Positions 12,812-25,138 of a stretch of 64,000 nt of DNA are shown here, piece by piece; within the stretch, counting starts at the first letter, position 1, and each line of letters starts with the position of its first letter. A program made the translations under genes and the position numbers. The stretch comes from Glandiceps talaboti (Eukaryota; Hemichordata; Enteropneusta; Spengelidae), in assembly GCF_964340395.1 (NCBI RefSeq), contig NC_135569.1:12775019-12839018 (forward strand), read 5' to 3'. The notes below the pieces were generated by a model that was not told the DNA's origin, did no database searches, and saw only the letters and a list, made by a program, of their open reading frames with translations.

Positions 12812-13260
12812 GAAAGTTGTGTGGGAACAAATCTAAGTTTTACTAAAACAAGTAGCTTGTAAATTTTGTCCAAAATCATTTTAGGCTGATTCCAGAGTCA
12901 TTATAATTACAAGAAGCAACACTAAAGTTAAGCATTTTCTTTATGTACTAAACTCGGTTTATAGCATTCATATCAAGTGTAAAAATATACTGTTTCAATT
13001 AGTTTATTTACAAACCTAGCATGTGGCCTTTCTAATGTGGTCAATTAGCAAATGAAAAAGAATGTTGTGTGGGAACAAATCTAGGTTTTACTTAACAAGT
13101 AGCCTGTAACTTTTGTCCAAAATCATTTTAGGCTGATTCCAGAGTCATTAATTACAACAAGCAACACTAAAGTTAAGCACTTTAAAAAGTATACTTTTAC
13201 ACTTGATATGGATGCTATAAACGATTGTGGTACATACAGAAAACACTTTACTTTGGTGTT
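12812..13260. mobile_element. Split MITE copy plus ~120-bp direct duplication
   Basis: Segments 12812-12945 and 13064-13185 are near-identical (GTTGTGTGGGAACAAATCTA ... CAGAGTCATTA ... AGTTAAGCA). The left arm of the 60.4-kb MITE family (AGCATTCATATCAAGTGTAA) sits between them at ~12960-13010, and the right arm (ACTTTTACACTTGATATGGA) follows at ~13190-13260. The element seems to carry one copy of the duplicated DNA inside it. Confidence 0.55.
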
Positions 13261-13261
13261 A

Positions 13262-15160
13262 TGGGTTGTACATGTCACTGTCCTATGAATACAAGTCAAC
13301 ATCGTGTGAGAGAGTTGAGTGGAAGCTAATTACTTTACATTAATTAGGAATGCTGGTAAACAGGGATTACCCTCATATAGCCTATGGCAATACTGTTAAT
13401 AAGTTAATACCCAGCCAACTGTGAAAACAACAGAGATACTTTGCCTCTACCATTTCTGCGATGCTTCAAAAACTCATTGAGATTTGAACAAAAGATTTGT
13501 AATAGACAGCCGAAAGTGTTGTACATGACTCGTGCTTGCGTACATGTCATCTGTTTCTGTCCACATTCAACACAACATGAAAACAGCAGTAGTCTATGTG
13601 GCAGTTCAGATGTATCAAAGATTTGTTACCAAAAGTTACATGTATATATGTAAATTTACGGCACTTTGCATTACATTTATTTTTTACAACCCATAAGAAA
13701 AATTTGGCAACCATAAGAACACAAAAATGTTGAGCTACAAGAATTTTTTTCATGAGCCCTTTTACAGTTTTTATTATTAATTTTCTCTTCCATTGAGTTT
13801 TTACATACTGTTCCTAAGTTTTACATCATTACATGCTAGTTTTAGTATTCATATTTGAAATACTAAAATATGAAAATATTTCATATCATTCATTCAATTT
13901 TTTTTCCATTCTGAGATCCTTGAAGAAGGTTCACTGTGTGAGACCGAACGTCATTGAAGTTTTAATTTTTTTGAAGTTTTTCCGGAAATCTGTGCTTGTT
14001 TACAAGATTTGTTAAATTTAGAAAGAAAACTTTAGTCTCAAAAAATAGATAAATGAAGTTATTATAGTGGTTATAACATGACAAAAATTCAACTCAAACT
14101 GTGCATGCAACACAGTTTGTACCTTTTGAATTCTACGGCATAGATCATCCCTGACACCTTAACAATGATTATCTTATCCCATGCAATCCCCTTAACAATA
14201 CAATAGTGTTCCTGAACTAAAAAGCATTAAGAAACACAATTAGAGCCGTGTATACGGGCTTCATAAACATGGCTTATTACTTCACCTACCTTATAGCATG
14301 CTATTAAGCATCCACTCCATCCACAAACACACACAACTGTCTGGTATATCACAGTTCTTGTCACAACACTGCCAACATTACCCTAGATATTCAATACCTA
14401 TGTATCCCTGGTATGCACTATAAGCTCTATGGAATGACAGTACATGAAATCTCATCCCTACACGACTGGTATAGCTATACAGTGTATGGAATGTTAAACA
14501 TGTACTCAGCCACACTACCCGAGAAGTCCATAAAAATAGACATGCTTCGACAACAACCAATCACTGCTTTACAGTTAAATTTTATTTACATATCATTTAC
14601 ATATAATTTGCATATTAATAACATAAATCATGTCTTTTCTTTTCAAAACTTTCAATGATTGAGTTCAGTCACTTTCTATACTAACATCTAATTTACATTT
14701 TTACACTGGAGTTTTCTTTTTCAAATTTGCAGTCAACATGACATACAAATACCTACTGAGTCCTCTCCAGACAAACTTCCTTGAACACACATTTGTGTAA
14801 AATTATGTTGCTTAGTAACTTAGTTACTTACATATATTATATATTTAATTACCATCTGCATGATATTTTGTAAAGTATTAATAAAATCACTAATTACTTA
14901 TTTTTACCATATGTATATGACTTTTCCCATGAGGCACATCGCATTCATAACATACATTATACCAGGGTCCATGCACAACAACAAAATACAGAATTTATAC
15001 CCTGGTTGTTCCAAGTCACGGCAATGCATGTCTATGTCACAACAACATGTGTTTACGTGACATGGTTCTGCTGTGTTTGAAATATGAATCAAAACGCTCA
15101 AAATTGTCATTACTTTCCCCAATTTGTTAACAATATTACTGGTGATGGTATAATTAAATT
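13262..15160. other. No gene seen
   Basis: AT-rich unique DNA. It includes one short hairpin of the type GAAGAAGGTTCACTGTGTGA then GACCGAACGTC (13922-13952), similar in layout to those at ~28.15 and ~41.88 kb. Short frames only. Confidence 0.4.
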
Positions 15161-15161
15161 A

Positions 15162-15285
15162 TTCCCCAATATTTTTCTTCATTCAGCCAGAAAATACACA
15201 TGGCCTAAGGGTTGTCACTACTTATCACTAGGGCACCATTGATCACTCATATTTTCCTTGGAAGAAAAATATTGGGGAAAAATAT
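15162..15285. mobile_element. Palindromic MITE, CCCCAATA family, copy 2
   Basis: TTCCCCAATATTTTTCTTC at the left and GAAGAAAAATATTGGGGAA at the right are an almost perfect inverted repeat. TGGCCTAAGGG and TTGTCACTAC are shared with the 8.5-kb copy. Confidence 0.65.
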
Positions 15286-18060
15286 CGAAATATTCAATTT
15301 GTTTATGCTGGCATATGAAAAGTTTCAAGTTAAAGGGTACCAATTCTATTTTTCACTTTTCATCAAATCAATAAAAAATAGCCACTGAACACACTTCTAT
15401 AGCGTTGAGGAGAAAAAAGTGACCACGAATAGTGAAAATCTCGTTAGAAATTATGCTGCTTCTTAAAGGGAAGATGTATATAATCTGAGGTTATAGAATC
15501 TATCTAACTCCGAAATGAAATAGTTCTTTAAACCTGTAGGTTATCATATGAGTAGATTGTCTGCTATATTCTAAGTTTTTTTTTTTTAGAGCTTGCACGT
15601 TCCCGAGAATCGATGGTGAAAGGGTTAAAGCACGACTTACATGTTTGTAACTCTGGTCAAAGTGTACATACTTTTCTTTATGGTGTTATTTTTCTGTCAC
15701 TTTTTTTCTACACAAACAACATTCCTTTCAATTATTTATTAGCACAAAAAAAACAGAACAAACTTGACAGGTGCTTTTAAGTTGAGGTAAGACCAGAGTC
15801 AACTCTTTGCTGTGAACAGAGTCAACCCCTATCACTAGTGGTCTAAGTAAACCACTACCATCAATCATCTAAGTAAAAATCCATATTCATCAGTCTTAGT
15901 ATAACAATAACATGTGAAATATTTCCTTTCCTTCATAATCAAGTTCTTATCTCCAAAGTACAGTTTACTGACCTGAGTCTAGGTGCAATCACTGTCTACA
16001 TACCTAGGACTCAGTCAATGAAACCAATTTACTGAACTTACAAAGTGACCGAAATCCATAATCACATACATATATAATCTGAAAGTACCTGCAAAATATT
16101 TCAGCTCATGAAAAATGAACTGGAGTGTTAAATATTTCATTCAACTTTAACTGATTGTTCACATAACTGATTGATAAGTATATATGCATGATTTGTAATT
16201 CAATATTCTATCAACACAAAGACCATAAAGTTCAATTTCCGGTGCAGTCATGAAAGGGGAACATTTTTGTAACATTTTCACATGTATTTGATAACGGATA
16301 TAACTTGTAATCAAACAGAACATGCTCAGATACAAACAACTATTGAACTATAATCAGTTAAGGTAATGCTAAGTCTGGGTGGAAAGTTTATTGAGATCAG
16401 AAGATCAGAATACCATTGGTCTCATGGTTGACTGCAAGGCCTTGCAACCCTCCTGTGTCTGTGGAACCATGACTAGATTATTTGTGGTTACAAATTTATG
16501 CGACAGTAATAACAATAACAAAAGTTCATTAATTACTGGTCTGACACAATAATTACATTTCCATAATGAACCATTTACTGTATGAAAGGTATATGCAAAT
16601 AGTTTTTTGAACATTTCTTGAAAACAATTAGTTTTCTAAAAAAAATACATCATCCTCTACAGCTTCTAATCATTTTATCTCTGATCATTTCATAAATTTC
16701 ACTTTTTGAAAAGAATAATAAATTCAGACTTTTTTCGGAATTTGAAATTGCAATAATGTCAGTGATTTTCAGAAGAATGTGAACTTAGCTAAAATATGAA
16801 AATATTTAGGTTTTTACAGTTACAGAAAAGGTTACAATAAGTATGACAAAAAAATACTTTAAAAAGATAGGAAATCTCAGAGTTTATGCTGATTAGGATT
16901 AAACACTAGGTACTAAAACTAGTTGTTTGAACTATAGAAAAACTTAGTCCAGAATAAAAGTATGGTTTTTTTTATAAAGATTATCTATAAATTAATTATA
17001 ATTACCATTTTAGGGATTTAATAAAGTATTATCTTATCTTATTTTAATCTTATCTTATAACACAAATATGTTGACCTGGATTGAAACATGCCCCTTTAAC
17101 TCTATGATGGCTTTGTCACATTTCTGTGCTAACAACCGCTATTATAGTCTGAACCGTGGCTATAGATAGACTATAGTATAGATTTTCACCCCTCCCCCTC
17201 CCCCTCCCATTTTTGGGGGTTCCCAAACCTTAGCAAAACACTGTAGCCACTGTGCTACTATTTCAATATCTTCATGTTTAAACATCCAGAGCTTGAAATT
17301 AACAGTAGTCCCGTGTCCACAGACTAGCAATTCTTGTCATGGGGCTACCATAATTTGCAGCTGGTAGCCCACTTAGGCTACTACTGATTATGCATGGTTT
17401 CAAGGATGGAAGATTTACAAAAATTATTTTAATAACACACATACAAGTATTTCCAATAGAGATCTGTTTTTAGTTCAGGAATATGAGACTATTGGTCACC
17501 ATCCTTGGGCTACCACTTTCTGAAATTGGTAACCCACTGTCATGGGACTACCAAGGAAAAGTTAATTTTGAGTCCGGAAATCCCACTTTAACTTGTCTAA
17601 TGTATGCTCTGAGGGTATGATTAACACTAATGGCTTTAAACAAAGAGAGGAGAAAGAGGGTTGGGGGAAACCTTCAAATTTACCACATATTAAAATACAT
17701 GCTTAAAGTGGAACTCCAAGGTCTGTACGTCTATAAAAACATCAACTTACTCCTTTCATACACAATTTTACAAGTAGGCATAACGCCGTCTATAGTTCTC
17801 CCTTATCACAAGTAGTTGTGACATGCCAACCTATCCACAAAGAATTCACCGACCCAATTGGTACAAATCATATATAGCCTCGCTGATTGGTTAGAAAGTT
17901 GCCTTTTGATCTGTTCTTTGTGTTTATCAATAGAAAAACAAGTACACTGTTGATGACTTCTTTTGTCAATTTAATATTATATATGTAATGTGTAAGGTCA
18001 TTATAAAGCTTTCCCACAAGGCATAATTTATGGAGAAAAAATAACATAAATGAAGTAAAT
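15286..18060. other. No gene seen
   Basis: Unique AT-rich sequence with a pyrimidine run (CCCCTCC repeats, ~17190-17215). There are many stops in all frames. Confidence 0.4.
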
Positions 18061-18063
18061 GCT

Positions 18064-18415
18064 AGCCCAAAGACTTGGCATTAACAACCATAATGTTGTT
18101 TTCATGTTCTATTCAGCAGAACAACATTATAAAGTATGGAAGTGAAGTTTGTGCTTAGCTTATGCCAGCCCAGAGACTTGGCGTTCACGATCATGATGTT
18201 GTTTCATGTTCTATTCAGCAGAGCAACATTATAAAGCATGAAAGTGAAGTTTGTGCTTAGCTTATGCCAGCCCAGAGACTTGGCGTTCACGATCATGATG
18301 TTGTTTCATGTTCTATTCAGCAGAACAACATTATAAAGAAGTGCTGCGCTAATCTTTATGCCAGCCCAGAGACTTGGCATTCACAATCATGATGTCGTTT
18401 CCACATCCTATTCAG
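18064..18415 (+). repeat. Four tandem ~102-bp units with CCCAGAGACTTGG core
   Basis: Units start AGCCCAGAGACTTGGC at 18064, 18167, 18269 and 18363 (the third unit is ~9 bp shorter). Each continues ATCATGATGTTGTTTCATGT then TCTATTCAGCAGAACAACAT. This is a locally amplified member of the dispersed family. Confidence 0.8.
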
Positions 18416-18559
18416 ACAAATAGTACACTATCACACTAGAAAATCAAGTTTTTTAGCTAAGTCAATTCTATCAATTGATGAATTTTTAGAACAACTATTA
18501 TTATAATTATTGAATGGAGTACATCTTTTAAAAGTTACGCTAAAATTAGCTTAATATGA

Positions 18560-18965
18560 GAACAGTGTGATATGTGAGTGCAAGTGTGGCTTACTCGAGG
18601 TATTTGCACGAGAGCTTGCAGTGTTCTCTGCGGTCGTGCTTTCATGAATGTAGCTAGTGAAAGTGCAGCAGAAAACACTGCAAGCACGAGTGCAAATACC
18701 CCCTAAGTACTCACACTGGAACTAAGGTGGCATGGGGTTCTGTTATTATTACATATGTTTACCAGAAACATATGTTTATCATAAAAATCACAAAAATAAT
18801 ACAGCGCGGTCATGCGATTTAGTGTGTAGAAAATGATTGTGTCCTCATTCGTGTATCATTTGCATGCAGGTATGCAATAATGTTTTCGGTATTGCACTGC
18901 AGTGAAATACCACTAGTAGTATGCACGCGCACCAGTGCAGGTAATCACTGATACATATGTAATAA
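18560..18965. mobile_element. ~400-bp dispersed repeat with internal palindrome, copy 1
   Basis: A 140-bp hairpin (GTATTTGCACGAGAGCTTGC ... GCAAGCACGAGTGCAAATAC, 18575-18715) is followed by GGCATGGGGTTCTGTTATTA, a TGCATGCAGGTATGCAATAA block and CACTGCAGTGAAATACCACT. The whole structure recurs in reverse orientation at 22.0-22.4 kb. Confidence 0.6.
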
Positions 18966-19424
18966 TAAACACACTTAAATTCCTACTTAATATGCAGGCA
19001 AAAAAACTTAAAAAGGTTAAAACAAAAATAAGAAATTATCACTGTACATCACTATTTGTGTTGAAACAATCTACCTGGGTCCTGTAGTCTTTGATCACAT
19101 CCATTTTAGAAGAACTTTAGGTCTATCTACTTTCCAGAAGAATGTTGACAAGCACTCAATCCATGGACCTCAGCTAAACAGTACAAATGGGGTACTAACT
19201 ATGTACAATAGACTTTCAGTTGTCAATATATTCCTTTTTAATGTTGCCTATTGTTTTCTCCACTGTTTTCATTCATGATTATGTACATTCAATGTAAACA
19301 GCAAATGAACTTTTAAATCAATTCTTTGTATCTAGACCACCCGATTTGAAAGTCAAATTTTGGTTTAAATAAGTTCATTCACCTCAACTAGGTTGTAACC
19401 CAGTCACCTCCTTGTGATTATGAT

Positions 19425-20430
19425 ATAGCCCAGAGACTTGGTTATGACAATGCTGTTGATCACCAACACAAACAAAGTGGTCAAGTTTGATAGTGAAATC
19501 GTAGGGCTACTATGTGATATAGTATTGTTGGATGTATGAAAGCTAAGTGAGAACAATGTTAGACTGTATGCCTCAACCTTGGCTAGCGCTTACCTGCCCC
19601 CCTCCCCAACTGTTTCAATCATGGAACCCCCCACCCCAACCTCCACCTTATTCACCTTATTGGCTGTTTCTAAATTTAACTTATCAACAAAATATTTACC
19701 ACTTTTATCAGACTTTAAGGAGATATAGGAGAAGGCATTTTTTCTATTTTCAAACAAAAAATTAAAGTTACAGCCCTTAAATCACAATAATTGAAACATG
19801 CAAAGAATGCTTTCTAGGTAATGGTGATGAAAAAGGATGTCTGAGTGAGAAGTTTTGCACTATTTCAACACTAAGCGATATTTTTTCATACCAACAAACT
19901 TGTCTCACCTAGGGACTTGGTTATCCCGTTTGGCATACTGGCTCTACAGAGTTCTCAGTGATGAACAATATTGTCAAATCAGATAGCTAGTCACTGGCGA
20001 TAGGCTTGCCCTGACAGAGTGCTGGCAAAACAACATTGATTGTCAAGCAAGCTAGATAGATAGCAAAGTCTCTGAGATATGTAAGCCTTGACAGAAATTC
20101 TTGCGAATGGCATTGCCAAGCCAGATAGCCAAGTCTCTAGGATATCTAAGGCTTGATCAGTGTGTCCTCTAATGATAGCCAAATTTTGTTGTGAGTCAAA
20201 ATGAGAAAAACTATCATTTCTTGTGAGTCACCACACAGTAAGAGATAGGGGAACACCAAATTTTGGTGCATCATTAGAAATCATGTGCGTCAGTGGCACG
20301 TCATATTGGCTTACAGGGCACACTCGGCTTGATGGAATTCTTGTGAATGGCATTGCCAAGCCAGATGGTCAAGTTTCTGAGATATATATAGGTTTGACAA
20401 AGTTCTGGCAAACACACTGTCACTGACTGA
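19425..20430. repeat. CCCAGAGACTTGG family copies, both orientations
   Basis: Forward copies at ~19428 and ~19909, and inverted copies (GCCAGATAGCCAAGTCTC) at ~20040 and ~20120. The hAT-like MITE is nested at 20158-20325, and the interrupted copy resumes (GGCTTGATGGAATTCTTGTG) on its far side. Confidence 0.55.
20158..20325. mobile_element. hAT-like MITE with perfect 8-bp target duplication
   Basis: Ends CAGTGTGTCCTCT and GGGCACACTC form terminal inverted repeats, continued by AGCCAAATT/AGCCAATATG inside. The flanks GGCTTGAT (20150-20157) and GGCTTGAT (20326-20333) are an exact 8-bp direct repeat, typical of hAT insertions. The element is inserted into a copy of the CCCAGAGACTTGG repeat family. 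168 bp, non-coding. Confidence 0.75.
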
Positions 20431-21786
20431 ATACTGTTAATGACTGCTATGTCAAAAGCAATCCTACCTGTCAATATTTGTACTGGTCCAGTACTGTGCT
20501 TTTAATTGTTACAGCCAACAAGCTCCTGGCACATGAAATTCACTGAAATTCCTTTCATGTGTTGTGTCTCCTGGCACTGTTATACCTTCCATCAAGTTTA
20601 AAGTGTTGTGACTTGTGTCACCTAGCACTGTTATTTACCACCAGTCAAGTTTACCCAGACCTTAATGTATCGTGTCATCTGGCTCTGTTATACCTTCAAT
20701 CAAGTTTTCAGTGAAGTATGCACAACCTGTTGATACTTAAATTGGCTGCTAATTAAAAGTCTTAAAGTGACCTCTGAGACGTACCTTGAATTACAAACAC
20801 TCTTGAAAACTTGGAGACTGAGTATAACTGTTTAAGGGATTCCCCAGAGGAAATCTTAATTCACCGATTTTAGAATAACAATCATATTAAAAAGGGGTGA
20901 GGATAATTGTCTTCATTTGATTATCCCTTCCAGCTAAAAGGATCTCCATAAAGTTGAATGACCAGCTTTCTGCTCCTAGTGAGTGCAAACATTACGTACT
21001 AGTACGGTACTACACATGCCTAGCTCCGAATCTGAATCTCACTCTTTTCAAATCAAATTAATTTAGATTGCCTGTACATTTTTTTTCTTCTTTTTTTAAT
21101 ATTTTAATCCCTGCTATTCAACTGTGGGCTTTGCGTTGTTTTGATTTCATTGAGCCCTAAAAGGATACTAGTAAATGAACTTATCTATGCATGGTATTTT
21201 TTTTTGAGATTTAGTAAATTGACCGGCTATGCTGGTGGAGAGAATGTGCCTGCAGGGCTGGGTCTAGAAGCCAAAGTATTTGTTAAAAGCAATGTCAACA
21301 CTGTTTATACTGTCAGGTATTTGGGTTTAGAGAAGATATTCAAATTGAATTGAACCTAGCAATATAGAATGGCCCTCCGTAAGACTGTTAGCACTGAGTC
21401 ACTCACATACTCCTCGTCACCTGGATATGTATGGTAGCCCAGGGACTTATGGTCTCACTATCTCAAGCTAGTCTAGTACTATCTGTGGCATTGAATCTCA
21501 AGATCTCCCTTTACAGGGTGAAGAGTTGATATTTGATATGACATCTTAAGCCTATCTTTCAAAGCATTTGAATTGAAAGGTAGGTTTGAGATAGCGAGAC
21601 CATGACAAATAAACCTCTGAGCTATATGTATGGTACTATGGTAGACAGTATGCCAAATAAAGTTGAATCTTACAAATTTTGAACATGCTTTTTTTTCTTC
21701 AACAATTTTTGACACTTTTTAAATATTCTGAAATCATTTTGAATGCTCAACTTTATCATATTTTAGAGCTCTCATACTTTCTATTT

Positions 21787-21856
21787 TATATATATATATA
21801 TATATATATATTTTATATATATATGTCTATATATATATATATATAGACATATATTT
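21787..21856. repeat. (AT)n palindrome
   Basis: A long TA run flanked by ATATATGTCTATATA and its complement TATATAGACATATAT, able to form a large cruciform. Confidence 0.8.
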
Positions 21857-22029
21857 GAGGGTTCAATATTTTCATATTTTGGGATTTAATAACTGGCAAC
21901 TACAGAATGTATAAGTACCCCAACCTAGCTGTGATATCTCTCTAGATCTATATGTCTGTAATTTAGTGTAAGTATATCATTTATCGTTTCAATGTTGAAC
22001 ACACTGTACAATTATGAACCTGGGATTAC

Positions 22030-22375
22030 TTACATCGGTATGTGCATGAATACTAGTGGTATTTTCACTGCAGTGAAATACAGGAAACATTATTGCATAC
22101 CTGCATGCAAATTAAATGCAAATTAGAATGCAGTCATTCACTACACACCAAATCGCTGCATGATTTTTATGATAATAACAGAACCCCATGCCACATGAGT
22201 TCCAGTGTGGGTACTCAGGGGTATTTGCACTCATGCTTACAGTGTTTCCTGATGCACTTTCACTAGCTACACTCATGAAAGTATGGGCACAGAGAACACT
22301 GCAAGCAAATACCCGGAGTACGTACGCCACACTTGCACTCGCGCCTCACAGGGTACTTTCATACTACATGACTGT
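22030..22375. mobile_element. ~400-bp dispersed repeat, inverted copy 2
   Basis: Reads as the reverse complement of 18560-18965, with shared blocks TTTCACTGCAGTGAAATAC, TTATTGCATACCTGCATGCA and AATAACAGAACCCCATGCCA. It lies about 3.1 kb away in the opposite orientation. A shorter, uncertain fragment may lie near 12190-12245. Confidence 0.6.
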
Positions 22376-22399
22376 ATCTCCTTGCCTCAGTTAATGAAA

Positions 22400-23229
22400 T
22401 CACTACTACACTACTTTAGGTGAATTAACAATTGAGAATGATGATAAGAAGTGAAAAGCCTCGCTTAACTGAAGTGACTTTAAATTGACTACTAAGTATT
22501 TAACATTGATCTGATCCACTGGGAATAGTAAAGAGCATTTTAGAATATGTGCATAGCCATGATAGCAGTGTGTAATATAAAACACTAGTGTGGCAGTGTG
22601 TAATATACAACACTAGTGTCACACTATCAGCTATCATTCACTCTGAAAGTCTGATGATGATAGATAGTGATATGGCTGAACAACAACACATTTCTTACAG
22701 TGTAGAAAAGCTTATTTTAAATAGATTCACTTGTGCTATCCTAAATTTAGTCTTGCCTCTATACTATTGTTACAATTTACACCGTGGTTTAGTTAGAGAC
22801 CACATTGGCATCCAGACAACATGTATATTAAATTTCATCCCATAGCCATTATGTTTTACATAAACTTGACCTGAAGAGGGTAAAATTACTGTTTATTTGT
22901 ACCTCACACTAATAATTGATCCATTTCACATTAGGACTAGCATTTTTTTTATTCAAATACAGTATAGATCTTTGATAAAAGTGTTTTGATAGCACTGGCA
23001 CTCTTAGGATTAACTGTTCAATACATTTTATATTACCTTTCAAAATCAAAAGAATACAGGAATGAAGTGAAAGTGGGAATGACATCAAGTCTTGGATGTT
23101 ACCGGTAAAAATGAAGGAATAAAAATGTGATACTGATAGGTGTGAACTGGAAACAAAGGGAGTAAAAAAGGTGCCAAAACAATTTACTCTTTTACTTCTA
23201 GTCTAGTATACATATATTACGTATAGATC

Positions 23230-23264
<35 letters not shown>

Positions 23265-23869
23265 GCTGTTGATTTTAATTTGTTTGTGTTTTTTAATTCT
23301 ATATACATGAGTACAACTCATTCCCTTTCAAAATACTGTAACAGTTCACTTTTTTTATATTTTATGTCTATATCAACCTTTCGCTTACTTGTATTGCACC
23401 TATAAGTCCTAGATCACTTTCTTTGTTTTCGTCATCAAAAAATAATATAAATAAATACCTTCCAATCCCACATTTAGTTTTTCACAAAGTCATGTATCAA
23501 AACCTTCATGCAAACAACAATTTTCCTATTCATTATAGTAAAGTCAAAGAAAGAATAATGTATACAAAACAGAACAATTCAGATGCCACTTTTTTCTTTG
23601 TGTTTGGTGCAAAGTTTACCTTCACACTTAGTTTTTACATTCCTTCTAGTTGTATGTATATGATGAATCACAGGAAGTTGACAGTATGTTTAACAACTTC
23701 CTGGGTTGCTAGGCAAATCCCAAAATTATTGAGTCAAGCTGGATAGTTAGTCAATAGAAAAAAGTGATTAATTAGTCTATAAAGAGTGATAATTCTGATA
23801 TGAAATGATGAATCATGATAAGAATCAAATTTCATCAATATACCCAGTCTGCATTGGATATGCATTTTG
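22400..23869. other. No gene seen; one (TTG)n tract
   Basis: Unique AT-rich DNA with a (TTG)n tract at 23230-23265. The 85- and 107-codon frames show no recognisable features. Confidence 0.4.
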
Positions 23870-24059
23870 CTTCACTTCTCACTAACTTGTCTACACCGCA
23901 GCCTGTGTTTGGCTTCAATTCTCACTAACTTGTCTACACCGCAGCCTGTGTTTGGCTTCAATTCTCACTAACTTGTCTACATCCTGGTCTGTGTGATTTT
24001 GCTTCAATTCTAACTCATCTACATCGCGGTCTGTGATTTTGCTTCAATTCTCACTAACC
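23870..24059. repeat. Five-copy ~43-bp tandem repeat
   Basis: TTCAATTCTCACTAACTTGT with CTACACCGCAGCCTGTGTTT recurs at 23871, 23914, 23957, 24003 and 24043. The last two units are diverged. Confidence 0.8.
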
Positions 24060-24135
24060 GCTTGTAATACTTAGCGTAAGATTGATTAGCCTGGTTGGGA
24101 TTGGGTTTGGCATTTGTTGTACTTATAATACCAGT

Positions 24136-24287
24136 CAATGTGTCCTCTATTATAAAGCCAATTTGACATGCAACAGATGCACACCATTACTAAAATTTGG
24201 TGTTCCCCTATATTTTACTATTTGGTGACTCACAAGAAATCCCAGTTTTTATCACTTTGACAAACAACAAAATTTGAGGGCACACTG
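24136..24287. mobile_element. Second copy of the hAT-like MITE
   Basis: Begins CAATGTGTCCTCT and ends GAGGGCACACTG, with the same interior (GCCAATTTGACATGC, AAATTTGGTGTTC, GTGACTCACAAGAAAT) as the other copies, in the opposite orientation to 20158. Flanks ATACCAGT and ATACAGGT match at 6 of 8 bases, a decayed target duplication. Confidence 0.65.
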
Positions 24288-24299
24288 ATACAGGTGCTA

Positions 24300-24900
24300 G
24301 GAAAGCAAATGCCAAGTCCATAGCCTAGAGACTTGGTTATCTGGTTTGACAAAGTCATTCACCAGTATGCTATACCAGATAGCCAAGTCTCTGAGTTAAC
24401 GTAAACTGGTCTCCTTTCTCTAATCTATGTTAAACTACTCTTTTTTTTTTAAATTTCACAAATTTTATAGGAATAATACCAGTATTCTCTTGGATGGCAA
24501 CCGACCCATAAGCTTTTTCACGGCACACGTATGAAACTTGGAACCAGACCAAGTGTCCCAAGATGAAGTAGGTACCATACCATACCAACAAGTCTATTTA
24601 AACTGAAATGTCAACATCCATAAATTTACCATGCTGAACCAATATATCACACTTTTTATATGCCTAAATAAACACTTCTGAAAATCAACAATAATGACAC
24701 AGATGTTAGCCATCATGTATACAGTAACACGTTTAAGCATAGACCCCGTTGGTGTAGGGTCTATGGTTTAAGTCATAGATATAGACTACACATTTCATAG
24801 AGCTTATGAGGATGTTACCCCAGAGACTAGTCCTGCTTGCAGACAGAATAAGTCAGGATTCAAGGAAGATGGCCAAGTCTCTGGTTTTACAAGAGGATGT
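24300..24900. repeat. CCCAGAGACTTGG family, distal copies
   Basis: CATAGCCTAGAGACTTGGTT (24321) and CCAGATAGCCAAGTCTCTGA (~24378) face each other and form an inverted pair. Weaker copies lie at 24820 and 24868. Confidence 0.5.
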
Positions 24901-25045
24901 GAACTTGACAATTGTATGAATCATTTTCTCTCCTATTTACATAACCTTTGACTTCAAATTATTATTATTATTATTATTGTTGTTGTTGTTACACCTTCAA
25001 AGAGATCTTAAGATCCAATGCCATGGAAAGCACAAGACTATTTTG

Positions 25046-25138
25046 TAGCCTGGAATTCATGCGGATTGGATTTTTCACATTCGTCTTATCATTGGACAGA
25101 CGAATGTAAAAAATCCTATCTGCATGTATTCCAGGCTA
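25046..25138. mobile_element. 93-bp perfect-ended hairpin
   Basis: TAGCCTGGAATTCATGCGGA at the left and the inverted right end CTGCATGTATTCCAGGCTA pair, and the pairing continues through ACATTCGTCT/AGACGAATGT to an 11-base loop. This looks like a small MITE or a solo hairpin. Confidence 0.5.

Noticed and set aside
14295-14387. Possible minus-strand exon between TATCTAG and AAG|GTAGGT, open in phase 0
   Set aside because: Composition (Val/Cys from a CA-rich tract) and the weak acceptor make chance likely; nothing ties it to the 36-kb gene.
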